A stretch of DNA of 64,000 nt. Source: an uncultured Paracoccaceae bacterium. GTDB taxonomy: Bacteria; Pseudomonadota; Alphaproteobacteria; Rhodobacterales; Rhodobacteraceae. Position 1 is the first letter of the stretch. The number at the start of each line of letters is the position of its first letter. Below the pieces are notes generated by a model. It was given only the letters and a program-made list of their open reading frames with translations, had not been told where the DNA came from and made no database searches. The stretch is taken from positions 69,501 to 133,500 of the forward strand of contig CANLDN010000002.1 of NCBI GenBank assembly GCA_947489445.1, given 5' to 3'. Of this stretch, positions 28,261 through 37,254 are shown in pieces. Made by a program: the position numbers and the translations under genes.

Positions 28261-28715
28261 TGCTGACGACAGAAATGACGGATCTGATCGCCAACTTCCC
28301 CCTGGGTTTCGTGGCGACGGTCACCCCGGATAGCACCCCGGCGGTGTCCCCCAAAGGCACGTTTCTGGTGCTGGATGAGGCGACGATTGCCTATAGTGAC
28401 ATCCGTTCCCCCGGAACCCGGCGGAACCTGACGGCGTGCCCGACCGTCGAGGTGAATTTCATCGACCCGTTTCGGCGCGTTGCCGTTCGCGCGGGCGGTA
28501 CGGCAGCACTGCACCGCAAAGGATCGGATTTGTTTGCCGAGCGGCATCCGATGTGGCTGGATACATTTGGCGACCTTGCCCAGCGCATCACCTGTCTGGT
28601 CGAGATCAGCCTGACCCATGCCAGTATGATCTGGACCCCGCCCTATGATGACGGGGTGACCGAAGATGATATGATCGCCCTATACAAGGCGAAGTTCGCG
28701 GAGATTTATCCATGA
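28260..28715 (+). CDS. Pyridoxamine 5'-phosphate oxidase-fold protein
   Basis: The 151-residue split-barrel protein has FPLGFVATVTPDSTPAVSPK and DIRSPGTRRNLTACPTVEVN, typical of FMN- or heme/F420-binding PPOX-like proteins. A redox role is probable but the cofactor and substrate are unknown. It is tightly placed between dmgdh1 (TGATG overlap) and the methyltransferase (ATGA overlap at 28712), so it is co-translated with the demethylation genes. Confidence 0.82.
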   Translation: MLTTEMTDLIANFPLGFVATVTPDSTPAVSPKGTFLVLDEATIAYSDIRSPGTRRNLTACPTVEVNFIDPFRRVAVRAGGTAALHRKGSDLFAERHPMWLDTFGDLAQRITCLVEISLTHASMIWTPPYDDGVTEDDMIALYKAKFAEIYP

Positions 28716-29596
28716 CCGGGATTACGTTGATGGATGGCGGGATGGGCCAGGAGTTGATCCATCGCGCAGGTGACGCGCCGACCCCGCTGTGGTCGACGCA
28801 GGTGATGATTGATCACCCCGGCATGGTGGCTGATGTGCATCGCGATTATGTGGCCGCCGGTGCGTCGGTACATGTGACCAATACCTATGCCATCCATCGG
28901 GATCGGCTGGCTGGAACAGGGCTTGAGGATCAGTTCGAAGCGTTGCATGGGGCGGCGGTTGCTGAGACGCGGACCGCTTGCGCCGGGCATGGCCGCATTG
29001 CCGGGTCCATCGGGCCGCTGATCGCGAGCTATCGCCCGGATATTCATCCGGCACATGATGTGGCAGTACCGCTTTATGCGGAGGTGGCGCAGATCCTCGG
29101 GCCTGAGGTGGATTTGCTGATTTGCGAAACCATCGCCTCGGTCGATCAGGCCCGGTCGGTTCTGGAAGGGGCGCTGACAGCGGGCAAGCCCGTCTGGCTG
29201 TCAATGACCGTGGATGACGAGGATGGCACGCGCCTACGTTCGGGCGAGCCGTTGGCAGATGTATTGCCAGTGGCAGGGGGTGCTGCCGCGTTGCTGGCGA
29301 ACTGTGCCGCGCCCGAGGCGATGGCGGCCGCGGTCGCGGTATTGGCGAAAGGCGGTCTGCCGTTTGGCGCCTATGCCAATGGGTTTCAGCAGATCACCAA
29401 GGATTTTCTGAAAGACAAGCCGACGGTCGATAGTCTGTCCGCCCGCCGTGATCTGGGTCCGGATGCTTATGCTGAATTCGCGCTTGGCTGGATTGGTCAG
29501 GGCGCTACGATTGTGGGCGGCTGTTGCGAGGTGGGCCCCGCGCATATCAAACGGCTTGCAGAGACAATCAAGGCCGCTGGCCATACTATTATTTAG
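28712..29596 (+). CDS. Homocysteine S-methyltransferase
   Basis: The 294-residue TIM-barrel protein begins MTGITLMDGGMGQELIHRAG. The three zinc/thiol ligands of the BHMT/MmuM family are present: Cys198 in LLANCAAP and Cys271-Cys272 in VGGCCEVGP. Such enzymes transfer a methyl group from betaine, dimethylsulfoniopropionate or S-methylmethionine to homocysteine, giving methionine. In marine roseobacters a BHMT-type enzyme begins glycine-betaine demethylation; the product dimethylglycine would suit the flanking DMGDH genes. The actual donor is inference from context. Confidence 0.86.
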   Translation: MTGITLMDGGMGQELIHRAGDAPTPLWSTQVMIDHPGMVADVHRDYVAAGASVHVTNTYAIHRDRLAGTGLEDQFEALHGAAVAETRTACAGHGRIAGSIGPLIASYRPDIHPAHDVAVPLYAEVAQILGPEVDLLICETIASVDQARSVLEGALTAGKPVWLSMTVDDEDGTRLRSGEPLADVLPVAGGAAALLANCAAPEAMAAAVAVLAKGGLPFGAYANGFQQITKDFLKDKPTVDSLSARRDLGPDAYAEFALGWIGQGATIVGGCCEVGPAHIKRLAETIKAAGHTII

Positions 29597-29621
29597 GCAA
29601 TTGCACCAAATCTCGTCGCTC

Positions 29622-29650
29622 ATTCACGATTTGACGTGAATAAAACGTGA
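29622..29650. promoter_or_regulatory. Candidate operator upstream of second DMGDH gene
   Basis: A perfect inverted repeat ATTCACG-N6-CGTGAAT (29622-29641) overlaps a direct repeat ACGTGA at 29634 and 29645, spaced 11 bases, one helical turn. It lies about 57-85 bases before the dmgdh2 start in a 110-base gap. It may be bound by the nearby XRE-cupin protein; this is inference. Confidence 0.4.
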
Positions 29651-29706
29651 CCGGTTGGCCAAATTATGAAAATATCTGAGCAAAGTTCAGACTGGATATT
29701 TGCCTG

Positions 29707-32157
29707 ATGCCGACCCTTCCCCAATCCGCCCGCGTTGTCATTGTAGGCGGCGGCGTTATCGGATGCTCTGTTGCATATCATCTGGCCAAGCTCGGGTGGA
29801 AAGACGTTGTGCTGCTGGAACGCAAGCAACTGACGTCAGGTACCACCTGGCATGCTGCGGGGCTGATCGCGCAGCTGCGGGCGACATCAAATATGACCAA
29901 GCTCGCGCGGTATTCACAGGAGCTCTACGGCAATCTGGAAGCAGAAACCGGCGTTGCTACCGGGTTCAAGCGGTGTGGCTCCATCACTGTGGCTTTAACC
30001 GAGGAGCGCAAGGAAGAGATATTTCGGCAAGCGGCGATGGCCCGTGCCTTTGGCGTGCAGGTGGAGGAGATTTCACCGGATGAGGTCAAGGCCCGTTATG
30101 AACATCTGAACATCGATGGCGTGACGGCGGGTGTGTATCTGCCCCTGGACGGACAGGGCGATCCGGCAAACATCGCCCTGGCACTGGCGAAAGGCGCGCG
30201 GATGAACGGCGCGCTAATCGCCGAACGCACGAAGGTCACCGGCATCAATCGGGACAACCGCCGCGTCACTTCTGTCGATTGGGAAAGCGGGGGCGAAAGC
30301 GGCACGATTGCCTGCGATATGATCGTGAATTGTGCGGGCATGTGGGGGAATGAAGTGGGCCGGATGGCGGGCGTGAATGTGCCCCTGCACGCCTGCGAAC
30401 ATTTCTATATCGTCACTGAAGCGATTGCGGGCCTGACCCAGATGCCAGTGCTGCGGGTGCCAGATGAATGTGCCTATTACAAGGAAGACGCGGGCAAGAT
30501 GTTGTTGGGCGCGTTTGAGCCCAATGCCAAGCCTTGGGCGATGGATGGCATCCCGGCGGATTTCGAATTTGACCAACTGCCCGAAGATTTTGACCACTTC
30601 GAACCAATCCTAGAGGCGGCGGTTGAACGTTTGCCGATGCTGGCAGAGGCGGGAATTCACACGTTCTTTAACGGGCCGGAAAGTTTCACGCCCGACGACG
30701 CGTATCACCTTGGGCTGGCACCCGAGATGGATAATGTCTGGGTGGCCGCCGGGTTCAACTCCATCGGGATTCAGTCGGCGGGCGGTGCCGGGATGGCACT
30801 GTCACAATGGATGGACACTGGTGAAAAACCGTTTGATCTGGGTGATGTGGATATTGCCCGCATGCAACCGTTTCAGGGTAACAAGACCTATCTGTTTGAG
30901 CGTTCCAAGGAGGCGCTTGGCCTGCTTTATGCTGACCACTTCCCGTTCCGGCAAAAGGCGACAGCACGTGGTATCCGGCGAACGCCGTTCCATCAGCACA
31001 TGTTGGACAACGGTGGTGTCATGGGCGAACTGGCTGGCTGGGAACGCGCCAACTGGTTTGCGGATGCGGGCCAGAAGCCAGCGTATGCATATTCTTGGAA
31101 GCGCCAAAACTTCTTTGGTAATGTTGCCGCCGAGGTGAACGCGATCCGGACAAATGTGGGCATGTATGACATGTCGTCGTTTGGCAAAATCCGGGTCGAA
31201 GGACGCGATGCCATGGCGTTCATGAACCACATCGGCGATGGCGATTACGATGTGCCGATTGGCAAGATCGTTTATACACAGTTCTTGAACAAAAAGGCCG
31301 GGATCGAGGCGGACGTGACCGTCACCCGAATATCAGAGCTGTGTTATCTGGTCGTCACCCCGGCCGCGACAAGACTGGCCGATCAGGTTTGGATGCAGCG
31401 TCATCAGGATAATTTCAACGTAGTGATCACCGATGTGACCGGAGGCGAAGGTGTGCTGGCCGTTATGGGGCCGAACAGCCGCAAGCTGCTGGAAATGGTA
31501 TCACCCAACGATTTCTCGAATGAACATAACCCGTTTGGGACCGCACAAGAGATTGAGATTGGCATGGGGCTGGCCCGCGTACATCGGGTAACCTATGTGG
31601 GCGAACTGGGGTGGGAGGTTTACATGTCCACCGATATGGCCGGGCATGTGTTCGAGACGCTCCACACAGCAGGGCAGGATATGGGCCTGAAGCTGTGCGG
31701 GATGCATATGATGGATGCGGCGCGTATGGAAAAAGGGTTCCGCCATTTCGGTCATGACATCACCTCGGAAGATCACGTGCTGGAGGCGGGGTTGGGCTTT
31801 GCGGTAAAGACTGACAAGCCGGACTTTATCGGGCGCGACGCAGTGCTGCGCAAACGCGAGGCGGGATTGAGTGCGCGATTGATGCAGTTCAAGCTGACCG
31901 ACCCGGAGCCACTACTTTACCACAACGAACCAATCGTTCGCGATGGGCAGGTCGTGGGATATCTCTCATCGGGAGGCTACGGGCACTCGCTTGGTGCGGC
32001 TGTCGGGATGGGCTATGTGCCCTGCGCGCAGCCGGGTGAAAAACCCGCCGATATGTTATCCAGCCGCTATGAAATCGACGTCATGGGTACGCGGATCAGG
32101 GCCGAGGCGCAGCTGAAACCATTCTATGATCCAACGGGCGCACGGGCCAAAGCATAA
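29707..32157 (+). CDS. DMGDH/sarcosine dehydrogenase-type FAD oxidoreductase fused to GcvT domain (2)
   Basis: The 816-residue protein is a paralogue of the one at 25795. It has the FAD motif VVIVGGGVIGCSVAYHLAKL, covalent-FAD His in TSGTTWHAAG, a central FAO_M domain and a C-terminal GcvT domain (GELGWEVYMSTDMAGHV, MDAARMEKGFRHFGHDIT). The two copies differ right after the flavin His (LIAQLRATSNMTK here, NCPSFSTSWAVMN in the first) and around the substrate side, suggesting different substrates, perhaps dimethylglycine and sarcosine. It has its own 110-base upstream region rather than an overlap, so separate control is possible. A palindromic repeat follows its stop. Confidence 0.88.
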   Translation: MPTLPQSARVVIVGGGVIGCSVAYHLAKLGWKDVVLLERKQLTSGTTWHAAGLIAQLRATSNMTKLARYSQELYGNLEAETGVATGFKRCGSITVALTEERKEEIFRQAAMARAFGVQVEEISPDEVKARYEHLNIDGVTAGVYLPLDGQGDPANIALALAKGARMNGALIAERTKVTGINRDNRRVTSVDWESGGESGTIACDMIVNCAGMWGNEVGRMAGVNVPLHACEHFYIVTEAIAGLTQMPVLRVPDECAYYKEDAGKMLLGAFEPNAKPWAMDGIPADFEFDQLPEDFDHFEPILEAAVERLPMLAEAGIHTFFNGPESFTPDDAYHLGLAPEMDNVWVAAGFNSIGIQSAGGAGMALSQWMDTGEKPFDLGDVDIARMQPFQGNKTYLFERSKEALGLLYADHFPFRQKATARGIRRTPFHQHMLDNGGVMGELAGWERANWFADAGQKPAYAYSWKRQNFFGNVAAEVNAIRTNVGMYDMSSFGKIRVEGRDAMAFMNHIGDGDYDVPIGKIVYTQFLNKKAGIEADVTVTRISELCYLVVTPAATRLADQVWMQRHQDNFNVVITDVTGGEGVLAVMGPNSRKLLEMVSPNDFSNEHNPFGTAQEIEIGMGLARVHRVTYVGELGWEVYMSTDMAGHVFETLHTAGQDMGLKLCGMHMMDAARMEKGFRHFGHDITSEDHVLEAGLGFAVKTDKPDFIGRDAVLRKREAGLSARLMQFKLTDPEPLLYHNEPIVRDGQVVGYLSSGGYGHSLGAAVGMGYVPCAQPGEKPADMLSSRYEIDVMGTRIRAEAQLKPFYDPTGARAKA

Positions 32158-32174
32158 CAGTGGCGGCACCGTAA

Positions 32175-32192
32175 GGTGGGTTTTAACCCACC
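32175..32192. repeat. Dispersed palindrome, copy 2
   Basis: GGTGGGTTTTAACCCACC, preceded by GTAA, begins 18 bases after the dmgdh2 stop. It matches the copy at 44510 in 17 of 18 bases. It may act as a terminator. The remaining 244 bases up to the response-regulator gene show no gene I can support. Confidence 0.8.
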
Positions 32193-32436
32193 GCCTTGTC
32201 AGGAACGGGAATCAGGATGCCCAACCCGTTCACCGAGTGCCCCATATCTTGTTGCGTTCTTCGCCGGCTCGTAAACTGCCATCGGCAGGCCGGCAGTGAC
32301 ATCTCATGTCCGACCGCCCAACTGCCCTGCCTCCAACGCCAAAACCACACGTTCTGTTGCCTCAGTCTGGTTATCTGGCGAGGCGGGGGGATGCGGATAT
32401 GCGGGTACCATCGGGGCAGGGCTCCCTTTGACGCGC

Positions 32437-32832
32437 TTAGCTCATCGCGTTTGTCTGCTGGCGTACCGCATCAATCAGATGAGTTTCGTGGGCGGGCTTT
32501 GTCAGGGCAACAGCGCTGGGAAACCGTTGACCGATCGCACTAGTTCCGGTGCTGCCGGAATGAAAAATCAACGGTGTCTGCATGGCCGCCAAACGTTCGG
32601 CTACAGGAAATACTTCCCCATCGGGCAATCGAATATCAAGGATCGCTGCATGATATGCTTGATCGCTTAGCGCCAGACCCTCCTCCACAGATGTGGCTGT
32701 GACAACCGATGCACCTGCGTTCTCAAGTAGCAACTTCAGATCAAGCAGAATGAGAAAATCGTCTTCAACCAGAAGAACATTCAAACCTTGCAACGACTGT
32801 TTCAAAGCACACCGATTCCATTGGACATCCAC
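32437..32832 (-). CDS. Single-domain response regulator (receiver only)
   Basis: The protein of about 131 residues is a CheY-like receiver without output domain. The acidic pocket is in LLVEDDFLI, the phospho-acceptor Asp is in ILDIRLPDG, the switch Thr/Ser region is HSGSTG and the conserved Lys is in LTKPA. No partner kinase is nearby. The start is uncertain: GTG 32832 opens the frame, and TTG codons nearer the receiver (for example 32805) are possible. Its role is unknown; stand-alone receivers of this kind often act in phosphorelays. Confidence 0.82.
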   Translation of the reverse strand: MDVQWNRCALKQSLQGLNVLLVEDDFLILLDLKLLLENAGASVVTATSVEEGLALSDQAYHAAILDIRLPDGEVFPVAERLAAMQTPLIFHSGSTGTSAIGQRFPSAVALTKPAHETHLIDAVRQQTNAMS

Positions 32833-32950
32833 CCAATGTTCAATGCACCAATAATTTCAGAAATGCAACTTAAAGTTGTATGCCTTTAACTACGGGCATG
32901 CTTCAACAACGGATCGCTCAGCGTCTCGCGGCGCAAACGACATCGCCACC

Positions 32951-34294
32951 TTAGCGTTCAGCCAATCCGGTTGGCCCCAGTGCGTTCAAGCCCTTCAAGA
33001 TATCGATTGCATAGGCCAACTGGTAATCATCCTCACGCAGCTGCGCTGCGGCCTCTGCACGCGCCCGATCTTCTTCGATCTGGCGGATTTCATCCTCGGT
33101 CAGGCTATCATTATCAAGTGATCCGCGTAGATCAGCCTCGGAGCGTTGGCGCGGTGCATCTTCGTCCTCATCCGCGGCTGGTAATGGCCTTGGCTGTTCC
33201 ACGATGATGTCTGGCGAAATCCCAAGGGCCTGAATGGATCGCCCAGACGGCGTGTAATAGCGCGCCGTGGTTAGGCGCATCGCACCATCGCCACGCAGTG
33301 GCACAACCGTTTGTACGGACCCCTTACCGAATGAATTGGTGCCCACAACGATCGCGCGTCGATGATCCTGCAACGCACCCGCCACGATTTCCGAAGCTGA
33401 GGCAGAGCCGCCATTGATGAGTACCACAATCGGTTTACCCTCAGCCAGATCGCCAGGTGTGGCGTTGAACCGATCACCGTCAGATGCGGCCCGTCCGCGG
33501 GTTGACACGATTTCGCCCGCGTCAAGAAAAGCGTCAGAGACATAGATCGCCTGGTTCAACAATCCGCCCGGGTTGTTGCGCAAGTCCAGAACGATCCCGT
33601 CAATATTTTCAATCCCGCCGGCTTCCTCGATCTGCTCTTCCATACCTTCACGCAGGTTAGGAAAGGTCTGCTCGTTGAATGTTGTCACGCGCAGGACGAC
33701 CGCATTGCCTTCGGTCCGGGTCCGCACAGCGGTCAGCTTGATCGTATCGCGGATGATGGAGACATCAAATGGCTCCACCTCGCCTTCACGCACGACGGTG
33801 ATGATGATTTCGGACCCGACCGGTCCACGCATCATGTTGACCGCATCGTCCAGCGTCAGACCCAGCACGCTTTCGCCATCAACGGCAGTAATATAGTCGC
33901 CCGCCAGCATGCCCGCGGCATCCGCTGGTGTGCCATCCATGGGTGAAACGACTTTGACCCAGCCTTCTTCTTGCGTGACCTCAATCCCCAGACCACCGAA
34001 TTCGCCGGACGTCTGTACCCGCATACGGTTGGCATCTTCAGCCGACAAATAGCTGGAATGCGGATCAAGCGATGTCAGCATGCCGTTAATCGCGGCTTCA
34101 ATCAGTTCCTTATCATTTACATCTTCGACATAGCCCGCGCGAATACGTTCAAAAATATCGCCAAACAGGTCAAGCTGTTCGTAAACGCTTTCGCTTCTGT
34201 TGGCCTCTTGCGCAAGAAGAGGCCCAGCGATCTGGCTTGTTGCCACGAGACCAAGTGCTGCGCCACCAACGGCGGCCATCATCAACTTTTTCAT
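32951..34294 (-). CDS. ctpA: Carboxy-terminal processing peptidase (S41)
   Basis: The 447-residue periplasmic serine protease has a signal peptide (KKLMMAAVGGAALGLVATSQ), a PDZ domain (about 85-165; EFGGLGIEVTQEEGWVKVVS) and the S41 catalytic core. The Ser/Lys dyad is seen in GGSASASEIVAGAL and FGKGSVQTVVPL. It clips C-termini of envelope proteins and is linked to peptidoglycan hydrolase control in other bacteria. I chose ATG 34294, 13 bases after the envC stop; the upstream extension to 34408 lies inside envC. It is the last gene of gpmI-envC-ctpA. Confidence 0.92.
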   Translation of the reverse strand: MKKLMMAAVGGAALGLVATSQIAGPLLAQEANRSESVYEQLDLFGDIFERIRAGYVEDVNDKELIEAAINGMLTSLDPHSSYLSAEDANRMRVQTSGEFGGLGIEVTQEEGWVKVVSPMDGTPADAAGMLAGDYITAVDGESVLGLTLDDAVNMMRGPVGSEIIITVVREGEVEPFDVSIIRDTIKLTAVRTRTEGNAVVLRVTTFNEQTFPNLREGMEEQIEEAGGIENIDGIVLDLRNNPGGLLNQAIYVSDAFLDAGEIVSTRGRAASDGDRFNATPGDLAEGKPIVVLINGGSASASEIVAGALQDHRRAIVVGTNSFGKGSVQTVVPLRGDGAMRLTTARYYTPSGRSIQALGISPDIIVEQPRPLPAADEDEDAPRQRSEADLRGSLDNDSLTEDEIRQIEEDRARAEAAAQLREDDYQLAYAIDILKGLNALGPTGLAER

Positions 34295-34307
34295 ACCGTA
34301 TCCTATG

Positions 34308-35378
34308 CTATTCCAGCGCGAACCAAGCGTCGGGGTTAGTCGGACTTTGCCCTTCCCTGACCTCAAGATAAAGGGTTTGCTGTGCCTCGATCCCGTCAAA
34401 GGCCGCATTTTCAGTCAAAATACCGTCAACATCCGTGACGTTACCTCCCAAAAGCCCGACAGGTGCCCCCGCGTCCAATATCTCGCCCGGTTCGACGAAA
34501 ACTTCATTTAAGCCTGAGACGACAAATAGTACATCTGCCGCTGGTTCAAGAATAATCACATTGCCATAGTCCAGAAGCGGCCCGCGAAACAAAACGGTGG
34601 CCGCAGTCGGGCTTGTCACCAACGCACCGGGAGCCGCAGAAATATGGATACCAGGCCGGGTGCGGTCTGTGTCGGGTAAAACGATCCCCGCCACCGGCAG
34701 TGGCAGATCGCCGGCAGGCGTCAGGCTGATATCCGGCGCTTGTCCCGACCGTGCCAGCTGGTTTGCAAAATCGCCCAAGCCTTCTGCGCTGGCAACTAGT
34801 AGGGCGATCTGGACCGGGTCCTCTTCAAAACGGCGTGGCAGGTCGGTGCGTTCCGACATGGCTCGCCCCAGGGCCGTGCGTGCGGTCTGCGCACCTTCCA
34901 ACCCGGCGGTCAGCTCTGCCGTTGCCTCCTCGCGCCATGCCCGCAGGCGGCGTGCCTCGTTCAACTGCGCACGCAGCGTTGTCACTTTGACCTGCAGGCC
35001 AGAGGTGACATCAGCCACCATCATGCCCGCACGGGTCGCACCAAGCACGCCTTGCGGATGCGTTTGAACCACCGGATCGGGTGCGCGCCGGATTGTCGCC
35101 AGAACACCCAGCAATTGGGCCACCTCCTCGCGACGCACAGCCAGATCAACCCCCAACGTGGCCTCGCGCTGGGAAATCTGCCGGAGCCCCGCGCGCATCG
35201 CAATCAACCCATCTTCATATGCTTGCACTGTTTCAGTGAGCGCGCGAATGCGATTGCGGGCCGTGTCGGCGGCAATCAGCTGTGCGCTGGCCGCCTGTAG
35301 CCGCTCTGCCGCGGCCTGCGCCTCCTCCTGCGCTGCGGCTGGCAAAGCCAGACAGATCAGAAGCGCTGCGATCCTCAT
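34308..35378 (-). CDS. envC: EnvC-like murein hydrolase activator, degenerate LytM domain
   Basis: The 356-residue protein has a signal peptide (1-16), a long coiled coil (about 18-180, Ala/Arg/Glu rich) and a C-terminal M23/LytM fold (PGIHISAAPGALVTSPTAAT to YGNVIILEPAADVL). The zinc-binding HxH segment expected near the end is missing, as in E. coli EnvC, which activates amidases instead of cutting itself. It likely acts at the division septum. Its start overlaps the gpmI stop (ATGA at 35375-35378) and ctpA follows, an order I recall from other Rhodobacteraceae. Confidence 0.85.
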   Translation of the reverse strand: MRIAALLICLALPAAAQEEAQAAAERLQAASAQLIAADTARNRIRALTETVQAYEDGLIAMRAGLRQISQREATLGVDLAVRREEVAQLLGVLATIRRAPDPVVQTHPQGVLGATRAGMMVADVTSGLQVKVTTLRAQLNEARRLRAWREEATAELTAGLEGAQTARTALGRAMSERTDLPRRFEEDPVQIALLVASAEGLGDFANQLARSGQAPDISLTPAGDLPLPVAGIVLPDTDRTRPGIHISAAPGALVTSPTAATVLFRGPLLDYGNVIILEPAADVLFVVSGLNEVFVEPGEILDAGAPVGLLGGNVTDVDGILTENAAFDGIEAQQTLYLEVREGQSPTNPDAWFALE

Positions 35379-36889
35379 GGACTGATCAGGCTTTTGCCGG
35401 TCATTTCCGGCGGCAGATCCAGCCCCATCAGGTCAAGGACGGTCGGCGCCAAATCAGCCAGTCTGCCATCGCGCAGTTGCGCACCATCCGGCCCACCCAC
35501 AAGGGCCACAGGCACCGGGTTCGTTGTATGCGCCGTGTGTGGCCCGCCGGTGTCGGGATCGACCATGGTTTCGCAATTACCATGATCTGCGGTGACAATC
35601 ATCGCGCCGCCAGCGGCATTGAGCGCCTTGAGAACGGCACCCAGCCCCGCATCCACCGCCTCGCAAGCTTTGATCGCGGCATTCAGATCGCCGGTATGCC
35701 CGACCATATCAGGGTTGGCGTAGTTCGTGACGATCAGGTCATAGCCGTCTTCAATCGCCTTGACGAAATTTTCGGTCACCTCACCCGCCGACATTTCGGG
35801 CTGCATGTCGTATGTAGCGACCTTGGGGGATTGGGCCATATACCGGTCTTCGCCCTTTTCGGGCGTTTCGATGCCCCCGTTGAGGAAGAAGGTCACATGG
35901 GGGTATTTTTCGGTTTCGGCGAGCCGGAACTGGCGCAGGTCGTGCTTTGCCACCCAAGCGCCCAACGTGTTGCGGATATCACGTTTGGGGAACACGGCAT
36001 CGAACCAGTTATCATGCTTGTCGGAATAGCTGACCATCCCGAGGCGCGCAGCGAGTGTCGGCTGAGCTCGTTCAAACCCGTCAAAGCCAGGATCGGCAAT
36101 CGCGGCCAGGATTTCGCGCGCCCGGTCAGAGCGGAAGTTGAGACAGAACAGCCCGTCGCCCTCGCCAAAACCGCCGTAGCCGTCAATCACGGTGGCGGGG
36201 ATGAACTCATCTGTCTTGCCATTGCCGTAGGCCGCTTGAACCGCCGTATCCGGGGTGTCAGCCGCATCGCCATCGCCCTTTATCATGGCGTCGTAAGCGG
36301 TCTTGATCCGTTCCCATCTGTTATCACGATCCATTGCGTAATAGCGGCCAATAACAGTGACAATCTTTGCCATGTTGGGCAGATCATTCTGCAATGTCTT
36401 CATGAAATCCGCGGCCGAGGATGGGGCCACGTCCCGCCCGTCAGTGATCGCGTGGATGGCGACGGGAATGCCTGCATCAGTAATCGCTTTGCTGGCTGCA
36501 ATAATGTGGTTGATATGCCCATGCACACCACCATCCGACACCACACCCATCAGATGGGCGGTGCCGCCGCTGTCTTTCATCTTGGCGATGAATGTCTGCA
36601 ACGCCTCCGCCTCGAAGAATGACCCATCCTCGATCGCCAATTCGATTTGACCCAGATCCATCGCGACAACACGCCCGGCCCCTATATTGGTATGCCCAAC
36701 CTCCGAATTGCCCATCTGCCCGGATGGTAAACCCGCGTCGTTTCCATGGGTCAACAATTGAGCATGTGGACCCTGCATAATGGCGTCGAAATTGGGCGTA
36801 TTGGCGAGCTTCGGTGCGTTGGCAGTGCTATCATCCCGCAAGCCCCAGCCGTCAAGAATACAAAGAACAACGGGTTTTGGGGTGGGCAT
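35375..36889 (-). CDS. gpmI: 2,3-bisphosphoglycerate-independent phosphoglycerate mutase
   Basis: The 504-residue cytoplasmic enzyme interconverts 3- and 2-phosphoglycerate in glycolysis and gluconeogenesis. It has the alkaline-phosphatase-type metal motifs: VLCILDGWGLRDD at the N-terminus, the phosphoserine region MGNSEVGHTNIGAG (nucleophile Ser), DGRDVAP, FRSDRAREI, and the late metal sites YANPDMVGHTGD and VTADHGNCE. The length fits the family. AAAGGAG lies 7 bases before ATG 36889. It leads the envC-ctpA operon. Confidence 0.96.
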   Translation of the reverse strand: MPTPKPVVLCILDGWGLRDDSTANAPKLANTPNFDAIMQGPHAQLLTHGNDAGLPSGQMGNSEVGHTNIGAGRVVAMDLGQIELAIEDGSFFEAEALQTFIAKMKDSGGTAHLMGVVSDGGVHGHINHIIAASKAITDAGIPVAIHAITDGRDVAPSSAADFMKTLQNDLPNMAKIVTVIGRYYAMDRDNRWERIKTAYDAMIKGDGDAADTPDTAVQAAYGNGKTDEFIPATVIDGYGGFGEGDGLFCLNFRSDRAREILAAIADPGFDGFERAQPTLAARLGMVSYSDKHDNWFDAVFPKRDIRNTLGAWVAKHDLRQFRLAETEKYPHVTFFLNGGIETPEKGEDRYMAQSPKVATYDMQPEMSAGEVTENFVKAIEDGYDLIVTNYANPDMVGHTGDLNAAIKACEAVDAGLGAVLKALNAAGGAMIVTADHGNCETMVDPDTGGPHTAHTTNPVPVALVGGPDGAQLRDGRLADLAPTVLDLMGLDLPPEMTGKSLISP

Positions 36890-37083
36890 GGCGAACTCCT
36901 TTGGTGTTGGGCCCGGTTTACTGCCTTAACGGCATCATCCGCAACCTTGCTCGGCAGGAGACCACACAAATCAGTTCCGTCCCTGATGATACATCAAGCA
37001 GCGGCTAAACCGCTCCCGTGGTGACAGCTTCGCACTCACGACGAGATGTTATGTAATCAATGTGTTTGATACAAAAGATAAAT

Positions 37084-37159
37084 TGGTGAGCCGTGATGGG
37101 TTCGAACCATCGACCTACTGATTAAAAGTCAGTTGCTCTACCAACTGAGCTAACGGCCC
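37084..37159 (-). tRNA. tRNA-Lys (anticodon TTT)
   Basis: The minus strand folds as a full cloverleaf. The acceptor GGGCCGT pairs with ACGGCTC; the D-arm is GCTC-AGTTGGTA-GAGC; the anticodon arm is ACTGA-CTTTTAA-TCAGT with anticodon TTT; the T-arm contains GTTCGAAC. Discriminator A and an encoded CCA end at 37084, giving 76 nt. The gaps either side (36890-37083 and 37160-37254) hold no other gene. Confidence 0.97.
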
Positions 37160-37254
37160 ACGTGACGCGCTACTTAGAAAGCCACCGGCGTCGGGTCAAC
37201 CCCCAAATGCCATCACCGCTGGATAAGTCGCTGCGCTTTGACTATATGGCCGCC

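Noticed and set aside
32196..32670. Two plus-strand open frames near the response regulator
   Set aside because: They mostly mirror the response-regulator gene and lack start signals.
35282..36622. 446-codon open frame on the plus strand
   Set aside because: It is antisense to gpmI and envC, whose motifs are decisive; the frame arises from the GC-rich codon pattern.
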